64,000 nt of DNA from Tetrapyrgos nigripes (GCA_013368315.1 JAACJM010000067.1:62001-126000); one strand, 5' to 3'. Shown: positions 1-13,291, counted from the first letter of the stretch. Translations and numbers: made by a program. Notes: generated by a model not told the origin, from the letters alone.

Positions 1-272
1 AGTCGCGCTCTCGAGAGCTTCTGAGCTTTGGCCTCCTTGCTAGGCTTGTATCTGGAGGACTAGACGTCAGTAATGCCAAGCAGATGCAGACCCTGAAACT
101 CAAGTGTCACCATTTCTATTGTTTACATGATCATGAATGCCTTCCGTTTTTTTGCCTCAGCCGTTAGATAACTGAGGCTAATTCCGAATGCCTGTTTAAA
201 TACCATCAAGGGACTTGCTGACAACCAACTGAAACCTTTCTTTTCTTCCCCTTCCTCGAACTTTGACCCACA

Positions 273-1743
273 ATGTCCCAGACCGTTATTCGCGAGGTGA
301 GTTGGTATGGAGTGTCCTAGAAAACGACTGACCCTTCTCGTTGATCCCAGGTTACCCAAAACGTGTGGACTTTCTCTGCGTAAGCTGCGACGTTTCTGCT
401 ACTACTGTATGCAAAGATTTGACCTGGAATATGAACCCTTTCCTTCATCAACCTCCGGACATGTCAACAACGACAGTCCGTTCAAACTCGGTTTTATGCC
501 CTTGGGTTTCCGCTCAACGGCCGTGAAGCTCTCCAATGGAGATGTTTGGGTTCACGCTTCTACACCTTTCGACAATGAGACAAAGGAGTCATTGGACAAG
601 CTCGGCCCCGTGAAGTGCGCTCTTCCCTAGTACATGCTATGCTACCGAACAGCGCTGACGCGTCATTTTCAGATACATCATGAACTCGAGTTTAGCCCAC
701 CACTTTTTCCTTAGTGCGCCTTTTCTCTGGTTTGCACTCAATACATGTTGTTGACTGACAAATTTTCACTCCTACTCTATTATTGGTCGCGTAGCCGAAT
801 TCAAGAATGCATACCCAAATGCCAAAATCATTGGTGTTGAAGGTATTTCTGCGAAGAAGGGCATGAAGTTTGATGGAGGTGCGTGTCAGCTGTCTGTTCT
901 TTGCCTGGACTAGACCAGTCTAGCCTATTCCCGTTCTGGATTACTGACTTGCTCTTATCTACAGAATACGGCAGGGACTCCGAAGGCACGAAGTATGGAT
1001 ATGAGGACGAGGTGCGCTGTGTTCTGTGGTTTAGGGCATACGGATAGGCTCACTCATGACATGTTGGATGTTATAACACGTTGCGGCCCATTCTAGATCA
1101 AAACTTGGTAAGAGTCCTTCACCTCTTCACCTCAATACACTACCCTGACCAATACATTCTCTTTTCTTCAATTATCACCTTTAATTACCCCAAACCATCG
1201 TCTTCATCTTCAGTTTCTTCTCCGGCTCCTCCAACAAAGAGGTCGCATGGTACCATACGTCATCTAAAACCCTCATCGTCGGAGACTTGATGTTCAACTT
1301 GCCCGCTACCGAACAGTTCTCCAAATCTGGCTCGTCTGGAAAGTTGCCGTTCATTAGCACCCTGAGTCCTACGGGCATGTTTTGCAAGAGCACGTTGTGG
1401 GGATTCGGGGTTGATAAAGAGTATGCCCTCGTTCTTTCTTCATGATTTTTTATCTGGTGCTGTTCATCTTTCTGTCCCACCTCAACTTTTTGTCCTTCTT
1501 TTCTAATGATCTGTAATGCTCACATTTCGCTTCTCGGTTTGCAGACAAATGAAGAAGGACATCAAGACGGTCTACGACTGGGATTTCGAGAGGATCATCA
1601 TGGGTCATGGCGTACGTCCTCCTTCCTAATGCCAACTTATACATAACTGACACCACTTTACATGCTCTACCCTCTAGAACGTCATCGAGAAAGACGCAAA
1701 GAAGTCCTGGCAGAGTGCTTGGAGCAAGTATGCTCCTTGGTAA
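273..1743 (+). CDS. DUF4336-family protein, copy 1
   Basis: Ten exons (273-296, 351-379, 477-614, 673-713, 795-878, 965-1011, 1097-1107, 1214-1420, 1545-1611, 1678-1743) sum to 714 bp and encode 237 residues starting MSQTVIREVTQNVWTFS. The protein aligns over its full length with the gene at 5883-7217, sharing blocks such as KTLI-x-DLMFNLP and the C-terminal WDFxRII-x-GHG. The sequence resembles the DUF4336 proteins common in basidiomycetes, which are related to metallo-beta-lactamase folds; the metal-binding HxHxDH motif is not seen, so an enzymatic role is not claimed. No signal peptide or membrane segment is visible. Exon 7 is only 11 bp. It converges with the transporter gene on the other strand, with 242 bp between stop codons. 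Boundaries are supported by the paralogue; function is unknown. Confidence 0.85.
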
Positions 1744-1985
1744 ACGATTAGCGTCTACGGTCTAATGGTTTTGGGTTTGGCGTCGCAAATCACTCTAATA
1801 TGCTTACAATACCCCTCGGATTTACTTTCTGTTGTGATGTACTCGCTCTGTGCTGTGATCATGGTTTTCTGATACAATTGCTTAATGTCTATCAGTTATC
1901 TTCTACTTGGTACCCAGACTCTTCCAGTCACCGTGAGCGAAGAGTGAAGTCACTGTCCCATTCCTTGACGTCCACTAGTACTCCG

Positions 1986-4638
1986 TCAATGAGCAAACCT
2001 GAAATCTAATCTCCTATTCCCAACATCCTTCGTCGTCCTCAGATACTTTGCCTTCTCCTCCGGTGTCATAGCATTCCAAATCTTATCCCGTTGACGATTC
2101 CTCCAAATATAGTAGGCTTTTGTGGCAGGATACATGATGAAGATGTTGAAGCAAGAGATGACGATTAGGACGGTATTTCCTCGGCGGTCTAGAACGAGCA
2201 GGGGGAGGATGTAGATACTCATCAGTAAGGGAAAAGAGAAAGGAAGGAAGGAAGAGTGCAAAGACCGAGTGAGACAACACGTACATTGAGGAGCATCATC
2301 AGCGCGATAAATTTGCGCAGAAATGACGGCGGATGCTTGGACAAACATGTTGTACAGAGATGCGTTGACGGTTCTACTTGCGACGGCGCCGGAATTTCGG
2401 GAACACCATGCGACTTGGATGGGATGTGTGTAGGGGTATGACAAGAGTCCTGAGGCCAGACCCTGGTTTAGGTGGCAGGATGGTTAGTACACGAAGATCA
2501 ACGTGGAATAGTAACAGCACTCACGAAAAACAGCCACTGACTGTGATTATTACTCGAACAGTAGATGGCAACTAGGAAAGGCAATGTCCAGACATCCTCC
2601 ATCATCGCTACCACAGACCGGTCGTCTACGAGTTCTGAAACCAAGGTTATAGCGAACATGCTGATCATACCCGTGACTTTGGAGGGTATTGTGAGCAGAT
2701 TGGTTTGGAAGGTGGAAAACCTAATTTGAGGAGAAAAGCATTAGCAAAGTAGAATCAGGACTTCCAAGGTACATATAGGACTCACCCGAGATTACGAAGA
2801 GATAGAGTGAGATAACTGGTTGGTGGGGAGATTGGGATACCGAACATCAAGCCTCTATAATCAAGTATACCATCGAAGAATCAGAACCGAAACCTACGAT
2901 GCACTGGAACACAACTATCCGAACGAACGAACTGACACAATATACAAAGGCCATAAATCATAATCGCACACGGCCTTCCACAGTCGTTTGGGTGTGAGTC
3001 CTTCACGGTTGTGCATGTCTCCCTGTTACAAGGCAAGGCAAGGCAAAGACAAGACAACTATAAGTATCATCGTTGGCATGTCGTAACTACAACACTCAAG
3101 TCGCAGTCGAGGAGAGATGGAAGGACTCACCTTGGTAGGATCATCACGAAGGATTCTAGAGACGATAATAGTCTCCTCGCGTTCAGTGAACCATCCTTTT
3201 GGTCTAAACCAAGTCTTTGTTTGAGTAGGTGAGGGAGGCATCCGGAAGAATGTTGCTAATCCGACGGCAAGCGTGATGAGACCCCTGCAGAAACAAGGTC
3301 AACTAAACGGTTCAAGTTGTTGTATAGGATCGGACATACTGGACGAGGAAAAGCCACCTTGATGATATTAATAATAATAGGTTGATCAGCTCGTCTGCGA
3401 GCATTATACCGGGGATGAGAAAGTAGGAACTGACCGCCATCCTGCACGGCCTGCTACTCCCCTCATGCGAAGCACTCCAAACGCGATAAAGCTGGACACA
3501 ATATCGCAAAGGTTTGAAGACATCCAAAATAGGGCTAGGCGGAATGGAAGTTCGTTTTTCGTGTAGAAATCTGGACGAGGCCTCGTATCAGCGACATGGT
3601 TGGCTAAACATCATGAGACTCACAGGAAAGATACAATATCAAGTCAGGTATAAATCTGCAGAGGAGGCATCAGAATGTGTCTTGAAGCCATTCAGTTTAT
3701 TGATGTCAACCCACCCGCCTTGAATGAAACTGGGATGCATATAGAATATAAGTATGTATGAGTTCTAAGCTGAAATAAACGTAAGCGATAGATATATATT
3801 CACATACCCTAGCAGAGCACGGCAAAGGAAGAAAGAGGTTCTCCCCGAAAGCCAGAACTGTCCAAGCGTGACAATCGCCCACATGGACATTTGCATAGGG
3901 ATCCAGCGGTCGGGTCCCAGCTACATAATGATACAACGTTAGAACAATGAGCTTGCCCCATGCTAAGTGGTATCAACATACCCTCTTGGAGACTAGCTGT
4001 GAAGGCAGCTCAGCAGCAAGGAAAGTCAGTCGGAAGATACTGTTGCCCCAATTGAAATCTATAAGATGAGGTACAAGGAGAACGCGTTGAATAAGGCGAA
4101 GTAGATCCACGATACTGGTAACACGAACCATCAGTCGTCAACCCCAGATCCGGCAGAAAGTTATCAGTATTGGCTTGGGTGAGGTTGTTTCTGTCGAGAT
4201 TGAGGGCAGAGAAGCTGACTGCAGCCCACAACATGACTTTCCAGTCAATCTTCCGAACAAGCGCCTACAGGATATGCATAAGGAATCAAACTTGGACTGA
4301 ACACGCTAATAACTCACGTTTTCCTCCCTAAATGTCCACCTCACTTTAGGGTCAAATCTGTGTAGATTTTCATAATCCGACTTGGGCCAGTAGAACTCGG
4401 CAAGATTTGGGTCGTCATACACTGAACGACGAGTGGCTACGGCGTCTTGGTCGAATGGCGGTTCCGAAGACTTTCGAGTAAAACGAAGGAGCCATGAGGA
4501 TAGTCGGAAGGGAGGAATGGCATCGTCACAGAGATTGTCGGCCTTGAGATCCAGACTCTTGTCGAGCTCGAGTGGAGTTTGGTCACTGGAAACAGAGCCA
4601 ACAGTCTGAACGGAATTGCGGTCTGAATCCTTGCCCAT
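1986..4638 (-). CDS. MFS transporter, DAL5/allantoate permease type (anion:cation symporter family)
   Basis: Multi-exon gene on the minus strand, start codon at 4636-4638 and stop at 1986-1988. After an acidic cytoplasmic N-terminus come segments typical of this fungal MFS subfamily: [20 protein letters not shown], then [20 protein letters not shown], then [19 protein letters not shown], then the [13 protein letters not shown] segment and [19 protein letters not shown] in the central loop. The C-terminal half has further hydrophobic segments ([35 protein letters not shown]) and ends in a charged tail. The QGGF exon only reads through if the upstream intron starts at the second GT of a GGTATGTG sequence and a second intron interrupts the Gly-Gly pair. 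Family members move allantoate, nicotinate, pantothenate and similar anions; the substrate cannot be told. It lies between two DUF4336 genes with no obvious functional link. Confidence 0.85.
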
Positions 4639-5882
4639 ATTGGTTCGCCACGAAAGTCAGAGAACAGAGACTGAAGGGACCAAAATGTCAAACTCCTAGG
4701 ACAATGACAGGAGGAAGCGGAAGACTCAGGAACGCACTACTTCTTTTAAAGTATACCAATTTCCATCAGGCACAACTCTGTTCCTGTGGAGGAAGGCGTA
4801 CCCGGGAATGAGCACATCATATTGCATGAAGAGAGGAAATTCGTGAGAGGTCTGGCCAAATGCGTGAATTGGCGGATATGAGGTCACAATGGCGCAAAAT
4901 GGCGCTCTTAAAGAAGCATCCTGAGTGGGGTGGGGACGCTTGGTTGGGAACATCAAGGCAGTCAGCTATCAGCCTGAAGATAGAATGGCAACTTGTAGCA
5001 ATTAGCAGTTCGAGAGGCCGTCGAAGATACGGCTTCCATGGTACGTTCTGTTTGGACGACAGCGCGTCCAAGGCGTACACCAGATTGTGATAAGGGATTA
5101 CTACGACGTATGATAAGGAAGGAATAAAACCGACAGTGCATAAGAATACAGAATTGCGCACTTTGTCATGTGTATGAGGTGCGTTATCCACAACAAAATC
5201 AAGAGGACTGGTTCCGGAACGTGTTGACGCCGCTCCTCAAAAATCTCTACGCTAGACCTTCCTGGGCGCAAACACCATCCCCCACCTAAATTGCTTGAGT
5301 ATCGCGCCCAACACCTGCTTTATCTGCTTGCAATTGGAAGTGACAGAAACTGGCTTGTGAAACCGACATCCGATCAAAGGCTATAAGCAGAAACTGGTTG
5401 GAAACTGGATAGATTGCTGAAAAAACAAATCCAATACTAATTGAGAATCGTCCAATGCCTAGGTCTGGGGCTCTGAGATGGTTGAGGGTGGCACACAGCA
5501 GCCAAGCGCTGCAGAGACTGAGTACAGCAGATGGTAGTCAACGGAAACACTTCCCTTTAAATTGACGAGACACATCATGCAGCGTCCACGTGACTAACGC
5601 GTCGCGCATGGAAGCCATTGCCAAATATTCCCAAACAGCCGTCCCAGTTCGTTGACCTCGATTGTCCGCTTTCTCCAGGCCACAAACCATGTCTATACTC
5701 AAATAATTCCCGTTCTGCCAAATTTATCTCAAAGATATAGTGGAAGCGCTGAAAATAATCCCTGCAATATCCATCCTTCGAAGTTTTGGCTCCTTTCTCT
5801 CGAGTCGTCAATTGTGGGCAGTCAACTACGTCATGCATTATATAGCGTTCAAAGGGCCTCCGGCGCTTTCACCTAGACCACC
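4639..5882. other. Intergenic region, divergent promoters and a possible F-box-like relic
   Basis: This 1.24 kb lies between divergently transcribed genes and must hold both promoters. On the minus strand, about 4817-5233, an open stretch reads RSGTSPLDFVVDN and onward. It faintly recalls the repeats after the F-box in Agaricomycete F-box proteins, but I see no F-box and no complete gene. A CACGTG box (5586-5591) and an ACGCGT box (5597-5602) lie about 290 bp before the start codon of the second DUF4336 gene. Confidence 0.3.
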
Positions 5883-7217
5883 ATGTCAGACAACGATTCC
5901 GAGACTGTCGTCCGCGAGGCAAGTCCTTTATGTCTGCCGTGGAACCCGACTGACTCATTTCAAAACTGCAGGTGATAAAAGGCGTTTGGACGTTCTCTCG
6001 GTAAGCATAATCATGCAATTGCAAATTAATCTTGGACCCTTACCATCTGGTAACACAACAGCCCGTTTTCTCGTTTCGGCGTGATTCCCATTGGCGGGAG
6101 GTCAACGGCTATCAAGCTGCGAGATGGAGATGTATGGGTTTTAGCTTCTACTCCACTAGATAGCAAGACGAAGTCTACTTTGGAAACATTAGGACCCGTG
6201 AGGTATGTCTCAATCTCATCAATGAACTACAGCCTCATTCGAAAACCTTGACCTAGATACATCATCGGGGCAGATGCCGTTCATCATCTTTTCTTGAGTA
6301 CGTCTTCTCTATTTACTAGGAAAGACACGCGTTTGATTTTCGAGAACCGCCGGCTTGCATTGACTTAGGCGAATTCAAACGCGCCTATCCCGATGCCAAA
6401 TTGATCGCGCCTCAAGGAGCCACAGAAAATGTGGCAGACAAATCTCTCAAATTTGACGGAGGTACGTGATGAAGTTTGGTCCTTCTTTCTTGATCAAATG
6501 TCTTTTCAACTTTCTAGTTTGGGGAAGAGACCCACCAGATACAATGTACGGTTTCGAAGAGGAGGTGAGAACTCGGATATTAGCTTTCTTTTTTGGCTTT
6601 TTCTAACCTATAATTGGGATCGGCGGTAGATCAAGCACTGGTAAATCCCTTCCTCGATCTCCTCGTCTCCACCTCTTGAGTCATAACGCATTATTTGCAT
6701 AGCTACTTCTCTGGATTCATCAACAAGGATGTTGCTTTTCTCCATGTAGAGTCGAAGACATTGATTGAAGCAGACTTATTGTTCAATCTTCCGCCGAAAG
6801 AGCAGGTAATGTATTTTCTGATCCTTCAATTCTTTGAGATCGCTAAATCTTCATGGCAGTACTCGCAATCCCCGTCATCTGGTCAGGTACCGGGTTTTAG
6901 TAACTTTGGGCCCTCTTCCTGGCTCCATTCCAAGGTTTCGTCAGCTATGAACGTAGACAGCGCGTAAGTTTCCTCGGACTTCTATTCTGGCTCAATTCTG
7001 ATACGTACAGAAGAGCAATGAAATTTGATGTCAAAACAGTAACCAGCTGGGATTTTGACAGAATCATTCCCTGTCATGGGGTACGTACTCCTCATAAGTA
7101 CATGAAACAGTACCGCTACTTATTTTACGTTGCTATTTCCAAAAATCCCTACAGGATGTAATCGAGACTGGAGGCAAGAAGGCCTGGATGGATGTCTTCA
7201 AGTCGTTCCTACCTTAA
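5883..7217 (+). CDS. DUF4336-family protein, copy 2
   Basis: Eleven exons (5883-5918, 5972-6000, 6062-6202, 6257-6297, 6369-6461, 6518-6564, 6630-6640, 6703-6805, 6860-6963, 7011-7080, 7155-7217) sum to 738 bp and encode 245 residues. It is a full-length paralogue of the gene at 273-1743, with the same order of conserved blocks (GVWTFSRPF, GDVWVLASTPLD, RYIIGADAVHHLFLSEF, IKHCYFSGF, WDFDRIIPCHG). Nine intron positions are shared. One extra intron (6806-6859) is absent from copy 1. The first intron starts with GC (GCAAGT) where copy 1 has GT. No signal peptide or membrane segment is visible. The family is related by fold to metallo-beta-lactamases, but the classical metal ligands are not visible, so function is unassigned. 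Full-length reading frame and paralogue support make the model firm. Confidence 0.87.
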
Positions 7218-7675
7218 GTTTGTTTTCTATGCACGTTTTTGTATGATAATTCGTCGTTGTGGCCCACGATCAGGCCTAACGTATTTGAACCTTTTTTTGA
7301 TCCTATGCCTGAAGGCCTGAACTTGCATCATCAGCGCTCAGCAATGAAGGCGCAAACTAGTCCATCTGACTCGGAAAACCCCCAGTAATCTTACTTTTTA
7401 GCGATTCATAGGGATTCGCCGTCGGGAACAAAGGGATCAGGGCCTTGCAAGTGTGTGGCTATTGAAGTTGGAAGAAGATCTGGATGCCAGATATATTACT
7501 ACATTTTCGGCTGCGTTGTTTCCCATCTTATGTATTTGCAAGTACGTGGTCAGGATCTCAATCTTCGGAGTAAACAAAGCAGATCTGAACTGACTCCAAG
7601 ATCTCTTACTTATAACAAACCGTACCGCCAGGATGTTCTCCTCCTCCAACCACTCTCCGCCCCGCCCTGCAGATC
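7218..7675. other. Intergenic region
   Basis: 458 bp between the DUF4336 stop and the zinc-finger start. It should contain the terminator of the first gene and the promoter of the second. I see no reading frame, repeat or RNA gene in it. Confidence 0.5.
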
Positions 7676-9249
7676 ATGGCTGAATCAATCTGCTTGATTT
7701 GCTCCAAGAGATTCCCTGGTCGACGCGCCTACGAAGTTGTATGTCTCTCCCTACTCTCGTTCATCGTTCACCTCTCGAGCCCTTCTTCCCCTTTCTTAAC
7801 GTTTAACTCTGACTAACTCTGATCTGCTGAACAGCATCTAAGCCAGCATCCCAAACGCCGCGAATTCGGGTGTAGGCCATGTGGAAAGTTGTTCAGACAA
7901 GTGAGCAGTCTCGAAGAACACTTTCGCGGTTCCGGGAAGCATCCAAATTGCATATATTGTGACAAAGGTTTTTTCGATAAGGGTGCTTTGAAGGAGGTGA
8001 GCCCTACACCAGCCCTATGCTCCTCTTCTCGAATGTTGGATCCGAATCCTATTGGGTTCGCCTAATGCTCTATCTCTATGCTCTAGCATTACCAGCGAGA
8101 ACACGCGACCGTGAAGTGTCTGTGTGGAGTCGGTGTGCGGAAAGACTTACTCCCGCAACATTACAAGGAGTCGGATCGGCATCCAACCTGTGGAACTTGC
8201 GATGAAAGCTTCCAGGAGGAAGGACACTATCAGGAGGTACGTTGATCGTACCCTTCAACTCACCAACTCGCTGACTCAAAGCCGACGCTATATTACCACT
8301 ACGCTTCTTTCAACCCTTCTGTTCAGCATCTCCTCACGAAACATGTCGATAGCACATGCAGCAAATGTGCTCTAGGTTTCAACGATCATGACGCCCTTAC
8401 GAAGCACTGGCTAACCTCGTCGGAACATCCGGTTTGTTCGAGATGCGAGCGGGGATTTATCGATGAGGAATCTCTGCAAGAGGTGGGTTGAAGTTCCGGC
8501 TCTTTCAACTGTTTCTTTCTTATCTTCAACAATCATTAACACCGTTAATTATCTCCATCTATCCTTTCCGATTCTGATTCCTGCAGCACCTCGACTCGGA
8601 GCATCCTCTTTGCACCGAGTGTCAAACACGTTTTGACTGTCCCGAGACACTTGACTGGCATTGGAAGGAGCTCGAAGCGCAAGCCCGTCAGAGCTTGAAG
8701 CAGTGCGAGATATCGCTCACAGACGATGATGTGATGGGCAAGGTGTGTGGACCATCATCATCTCTTCGTGGGCTCCTACTTACATGATTGTTTGATGATT
8801 CATTATTCGTAGCATTTATCTCTCTACCCTAACCTCGCGACAATTGTGCCGTTCCTCGAACCTGACTGGGAGCCTTCAAGGTGAGCTATGGTGTAAGATC
8901 GTTTAGGGACTGTCGGCTGACATCGTCTTTTATACAGCTCTACTCTCACTTTCAGTAGCACCGAATGCTCTCCTGTCACGTCGTCCGCTGGGGAGTCCTG
9001 CCGTGGAAATCCTCCTGCGTATCACTGCAGAGCATGCCATCGACCAGATTGTGTGATCCCGACATTCACCCACTGTGGTCACCTTTTCTGTGAGGAGTAG
9101 GTCCTTCCACCTTCTTTGAGTGTCTAGTAGGCTGAATCGCGTGTTACAGATGCATCGTTAGGGTATTGACAGTCACACCAAGGTGTCCGGTGTGTGCAAG
9201 TGCTTGTCTTGCTACATTTGGACTTTTCAGAATGGATTTCGCCCGATAA
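7676..9249 (+). CDS. C2H2 multi-zinc-finger protein with C-terminal RING finger
   Basis: Eight exons (7676-7738, 7835-7996, 8087-8236, 8327-8482, 8587-8742, 8813-8880, 8938-9096, 9150-9249) sum to 1,014 bp, 337 residues. Residues 1 to about 220 hold roughly eight C2H2-like units, starting with a canonical one (C-x2-C-x12-H-x3-H). Some even-numbered units have a longer His spacing, and one has only C-x-C. Residues about 285-330 form a C3HC4 RING: CRAC, then HCGHLFCEEC, then RCPVC. A RING suggests ubiquitin-ligase activity, with the C2H2 fingers binding nucleic acid or protein; substrate and localisation are unknown. The first four introns are phase 0 and fall exactly before the first zinc-ligand His of alternate fingers; exons 2-6 all begin with a His codon. 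This suggests growth by duplication of a two-finger exon. Confidence 0.88.
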
Positions 9250-11790
9250 AAGTTAAGCTAGGCCCTCCATGATACTCGTTGTAAAATGTTCTTTCGCTGC
9301 TTTCGTACGCTATCTTATCAAATATCTACGCACATCTATCATTTTTTGGTTACTCTTCCTTTCCAAATAAACGAATGTTTGCTACATGACTACTATTGTG
9401 CTCTTGTAAGATCCTTGTCGACACATTGACAACAGGCCTGTCTTTGGTCCAGTGTTCCGTGCCTTAAAGATCTTCTGTCAGAGATGACAAGTTATGGTAT
9501 TCCTTTAGTGCTCCAACGTCGACCCCGTCGACCGTTCTGTGGATGATCACGTTCGACGTCTGGAAGGAAAATTACAATCTCAGCGAAGTGGCTGGAAACA
9601 TAACGAGACAGGCCTGGGGACTTTTGTTGCTCCTCATGACCTTGTTGAAGATCCTATGCCCCTCCGAAATTAAAGATCATACCACGGTGGCGAGTCCCGG
9701 GTGTTGGTTCAAGCAAGTCGATGCGAATCTGGGAAGATAAGGATGCATTTGATATATCTCAGTCGTGCGGTTGAGGAGGTTCTGTGAATCACTGGACAGG
9801 TGCGAATGAGCTATCGAAGCTGGCTCAGATTCGTCTTGAATCTGGGGAAGAGCTCAGAGCTATAGTTAACTAGATCCGTCGAGAGTGACTACAATCTCAA
9901 GCTAGTCAGTTTTGGGAGCTCAAGCCTTCTGATCTTCTCCTTTCGCACTAGTAGCATTCCCACTGGGTCGATTCCAGGAGATAGGAATCTCCTCCGCGGG
10001 GATTCAGTGAGTCGCGGATACAACAAAGACTTTGAGTTCCACTGGCCGCAGCTCGCCGTGTCTACTACCCAGGCGAATCGTCGGGCGTCACTCTTAAGTA
10101 CCTCATGTTTTTCATTAAGATTCAGAAGATCTGATTTCTCTACCTCCAATTAGTAATGCTGGAAGAAGAAAATCATACGCGTCCTGCCACTCGGAAGCAG
10201 AGGGTGGCAATCGGAGTCTCAGCAGGCTTGCCACTGGCACTGGGACGAGGAATTCCAGGCCAGCGTGCTCTGAACCAAAGGATCTCGTCTGGCGCAGAGA
10301 CCCAGCAGACCTTTCCCTGGTTGCTAAGGCCGTAGGCTACTGCAGGCGACGTCGGCAATGACGGTGGGGTTTAGGGTTGATCGGAGAGTAAAATCATGTC
10401 GTAACCCGCCAATTCATCGTCGGTCAGTCGCGCCATTGGCCAGACGTACAAACTCTCTCACCCCGAGCTTGTCATAGCTGAGAAACGAGCAGCTTCCATT
10501 CGTTCCTGTCCCCCTTAAGAAAATCTTTCAGGGTCGTGATATTTTTCAGGAGCGTATTTTGGGAACGGTATCTCGGTGAGATTTGTCGTTTCTACTCGGG
10601 AACTTTTCATTTCCTCGAGTAACTGCATAGGTATGATAGGATTCGACTTGGTTCATCTGGCCTGGAGCTCGACTCAGAAATGAACTGCAGCTGGTGCTCT
10701 TGGATAGCCATTTTTCTCCGGATTCTCTTCTAGAAGGCGAAACACGAGCTTGGAAGGTCAGACGAGGTCAACAGTTCCCACAAATTTTGCACTGGCTATG
10801 ATTATTTTGCCACAATGAAGTTCGACAAAGTACTTAGCGGCGCTCAGCTGTTATTTTTACAGGAAAATACTTGGCTCGATGTATTCGACTAGTTGTATAC
10901 GTAGTGAGAGGAATAGAATCGTTTCAAGTCGATTGCAATACGAGCCGGCCATCGAGCTGGAGAAACAGTCAACGTCCAGAAGCGGAATGAAATATGACGG
11001 ACGCCATCTTACCGAACTTCGCAATCAAGCGTACCCAACATAGACAAAGTCACTTCAGAAGGATTTCGGCTGGTGTAGTACATGGCAGTCATAGATAATG
11101 CTCTCCTCTCGCTTCTACAATCCCCCACGATGGCAACAATACTAGTACCGCGTTGGGCAAAGGAGGGGCGGATTTCGTGGCGTCGGGCTGTGGCAAGCGC
11201 TCATAAGAGAGCAAAGGATTGCGGTGAAGACTTATACATGTGCGATTGAGCTTGAAGATCGGAAGTGGAAAGCATAAATGTGGTTTAAGAAGGCCAGTTA
11301 ATCCATTGCGTCGTTGCCACACACGGTGCCTACAAAGCTATCTTGGACCTAAATATAGTGGTGGTCTTAAGAGCTCATAAAGACCATACCTAATGAAACA
11401 CTCACTTATCGTATCAATAAACATCGAGATGTCTTGCATCCTAGCCGCTCATTGCCTCAGCCACTGAGAGCTCCGCCAGTCCCGACAGAAAAAAAGATGG
11501 TTCGTGCTCTAATGCCAGGTGGCCAAGACCTGCAGAAGGAGGTTACAGATGCGATTGCGCAGCAATTTTCCTGCCTGGGAGACAATGGTCACCGAGCTCC
11601 CGAGTCTGCTACATCTCACACGATATTTGCTAGTACAGTTGGGCTTGCCCTCGTCGAGCCCGCCGGTGAATATTTCTTGATGAATATGCCTGATCGATTC
11701 CAAAGAACGATTGTTCAAGGAAAGCGGAGGGATTTTGGAATGACATCGGTGAAACTGGTTAGCCCGTCGTATATAAGGCGTATTACGTAA
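9250..11790. other. Gene-free stretch
   Basis: About 2.5 kb downstream of the zinc-finger gene. Short open frames exist on both strands (for example 9543-9740, 11434-11790), but none has a recognisable domain, introns with conserved reading across them, or a paralogue in the window. I see no terminal repeats. It may be old decayed repeat DNA. Confidence 0.4.
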
Positions 11791-11837
11791 TAAAATACGA
11801 CCTCTCCCTTTCTTTCATCTTCGTGACAGCCCTCTTG

Positions 11838-12885
11838 CCCTATGCTGCCACTGGATTCCACCTCTGCGTTCATCCCCTTTTCTTTGAATGGACTGGCAAA
11901 GATCACTACTCCTACCACCCTCATTTACCTGAGTTTTCAAGCAAGGTGTAAGTAGAAGTTCTATATCTGCCAGATGACTCGGAGGACAACTCGATCTGAC
12001 ATGCCTTCCCGCAGTCTCTTGTCAATGTAGAGGTACGAATACTAAAGATCTATAAGACCTCTCTTACGAAAGTGCCTTCTAGCTCATGTCCCGTTCTTGG
12101 CAAAGTTTCCCAATCGGTGGTAATCTGCTCCAACTGTTTTGCAGGTATGCTTATCTTTTTTGTACTGTGCCATATTTGATGAGTCCGTGCTTTGCAGTCA
12201 AATTCTTTGCGATCCTTGAAGCTGAAGGAGGTCCCAATGACGTGCCCTACGGCAATTTCTGGACTCACTGTGAACGCAACACCGACGCCATCGACTGAGA
12301 GACGCTACTGGTAAACCCAGTCTGGACTACCATCCCGGGTCGCTCAAGGCAGACTGAAAGCCTCTTCGCCACTGCATTTTCAGACTCCGGCTTCCTAGTT
12401 TGGCGACTCGACGGTCTTTGTCTGACCATTGTTACTGTAAGAAGAATTGGACCGCGGCGTACGCCACTTCTGCGTGAGTACTTCTACTTGTTAGTCTTTG
12501 GCGAGGGCTCATCTCTTTCAACGGAACGACAGCATATCGTCGACAATGGACGGCCACCTTGGCTGTCGACCGGCTGCTCGACCTCTCGAACAATGTTTGT
12601 TCCAATGACTGCAGAACTCGGCCTCTTGTTTGCTTCAACATGGAACCCTTCTTGGTCCACTCCTTTGGCAGCATCTTATCTAGCTTCAGCATAATTGCAG
12701 GTTCACACTGGCAGACCTCTAACCGGTTTCGACCTGGAACTGATCCATCCGATGTACATCGATATGCGAACACTCTGATGGTTAGAGGCAGACTAGCGTT
12801 GGTTTTTGCCGTCGAGGTTGCAGTTGGGGCGATGTCAACGTGTTACCATTGTACGTCTTCCGAAACATTGAGTATCCCATTATGA
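11838..12885 (+). pseudogene. Possible relic of a multi-pass membrane protein gene (DUF6534-like)
   Basis: Weak evidence only. A start at 11838 opens MLPLDSTSAFIPFSLNGLAK. Later frames give a KKNW stretch followed by small residues (about 12432-12472) and, near the end, VHRYANTLM. These recall the cytoplasmic loop after the fourth helix and the conserved YANxLL segment of the seven-helix DUF6534-type proteins of Agaricomycetes. The pieces lie in different frames with stops between them, so an intact gene is excluded. It could equally be chance similarity. Confidence 0.15.
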
Positions 12886-13291
12886 TTGCTGAAGGCCATC
12901 CAGTCACCCTAATCTGATTTTGGACCGATTATAACACTATCCTTCACGTCGATCTGTTCTTGTCAATGGGTATCATTGGAGACTTCGAGTTCTTAGCCGT
13001 CACAGCTACTAATGGGTGATGAGTCTGAATTGTGTCCAATGGGTTCGGTGAGTCTCTTCGAGCAAGTTTTTGTCCGTTTAACTGTTGCTGAGCGGAACTG
13101 GTAGACAAGAAAGCCATCGCCACTGGTAGCATGTCTGGATTGTCATCATTCCCATTGGTGTAGTCCTGCAAAAGTGGTACCTTGTTCCAATGTCGCTGTG
13201 TCATTTAGGCGCCGGCCAGTTTCCAAAAATCTCCCAATTAGGCTGCAGAAAAGTCAGTGTGCGCTGTGATGAACTTCTAACAAAAAGAGGT

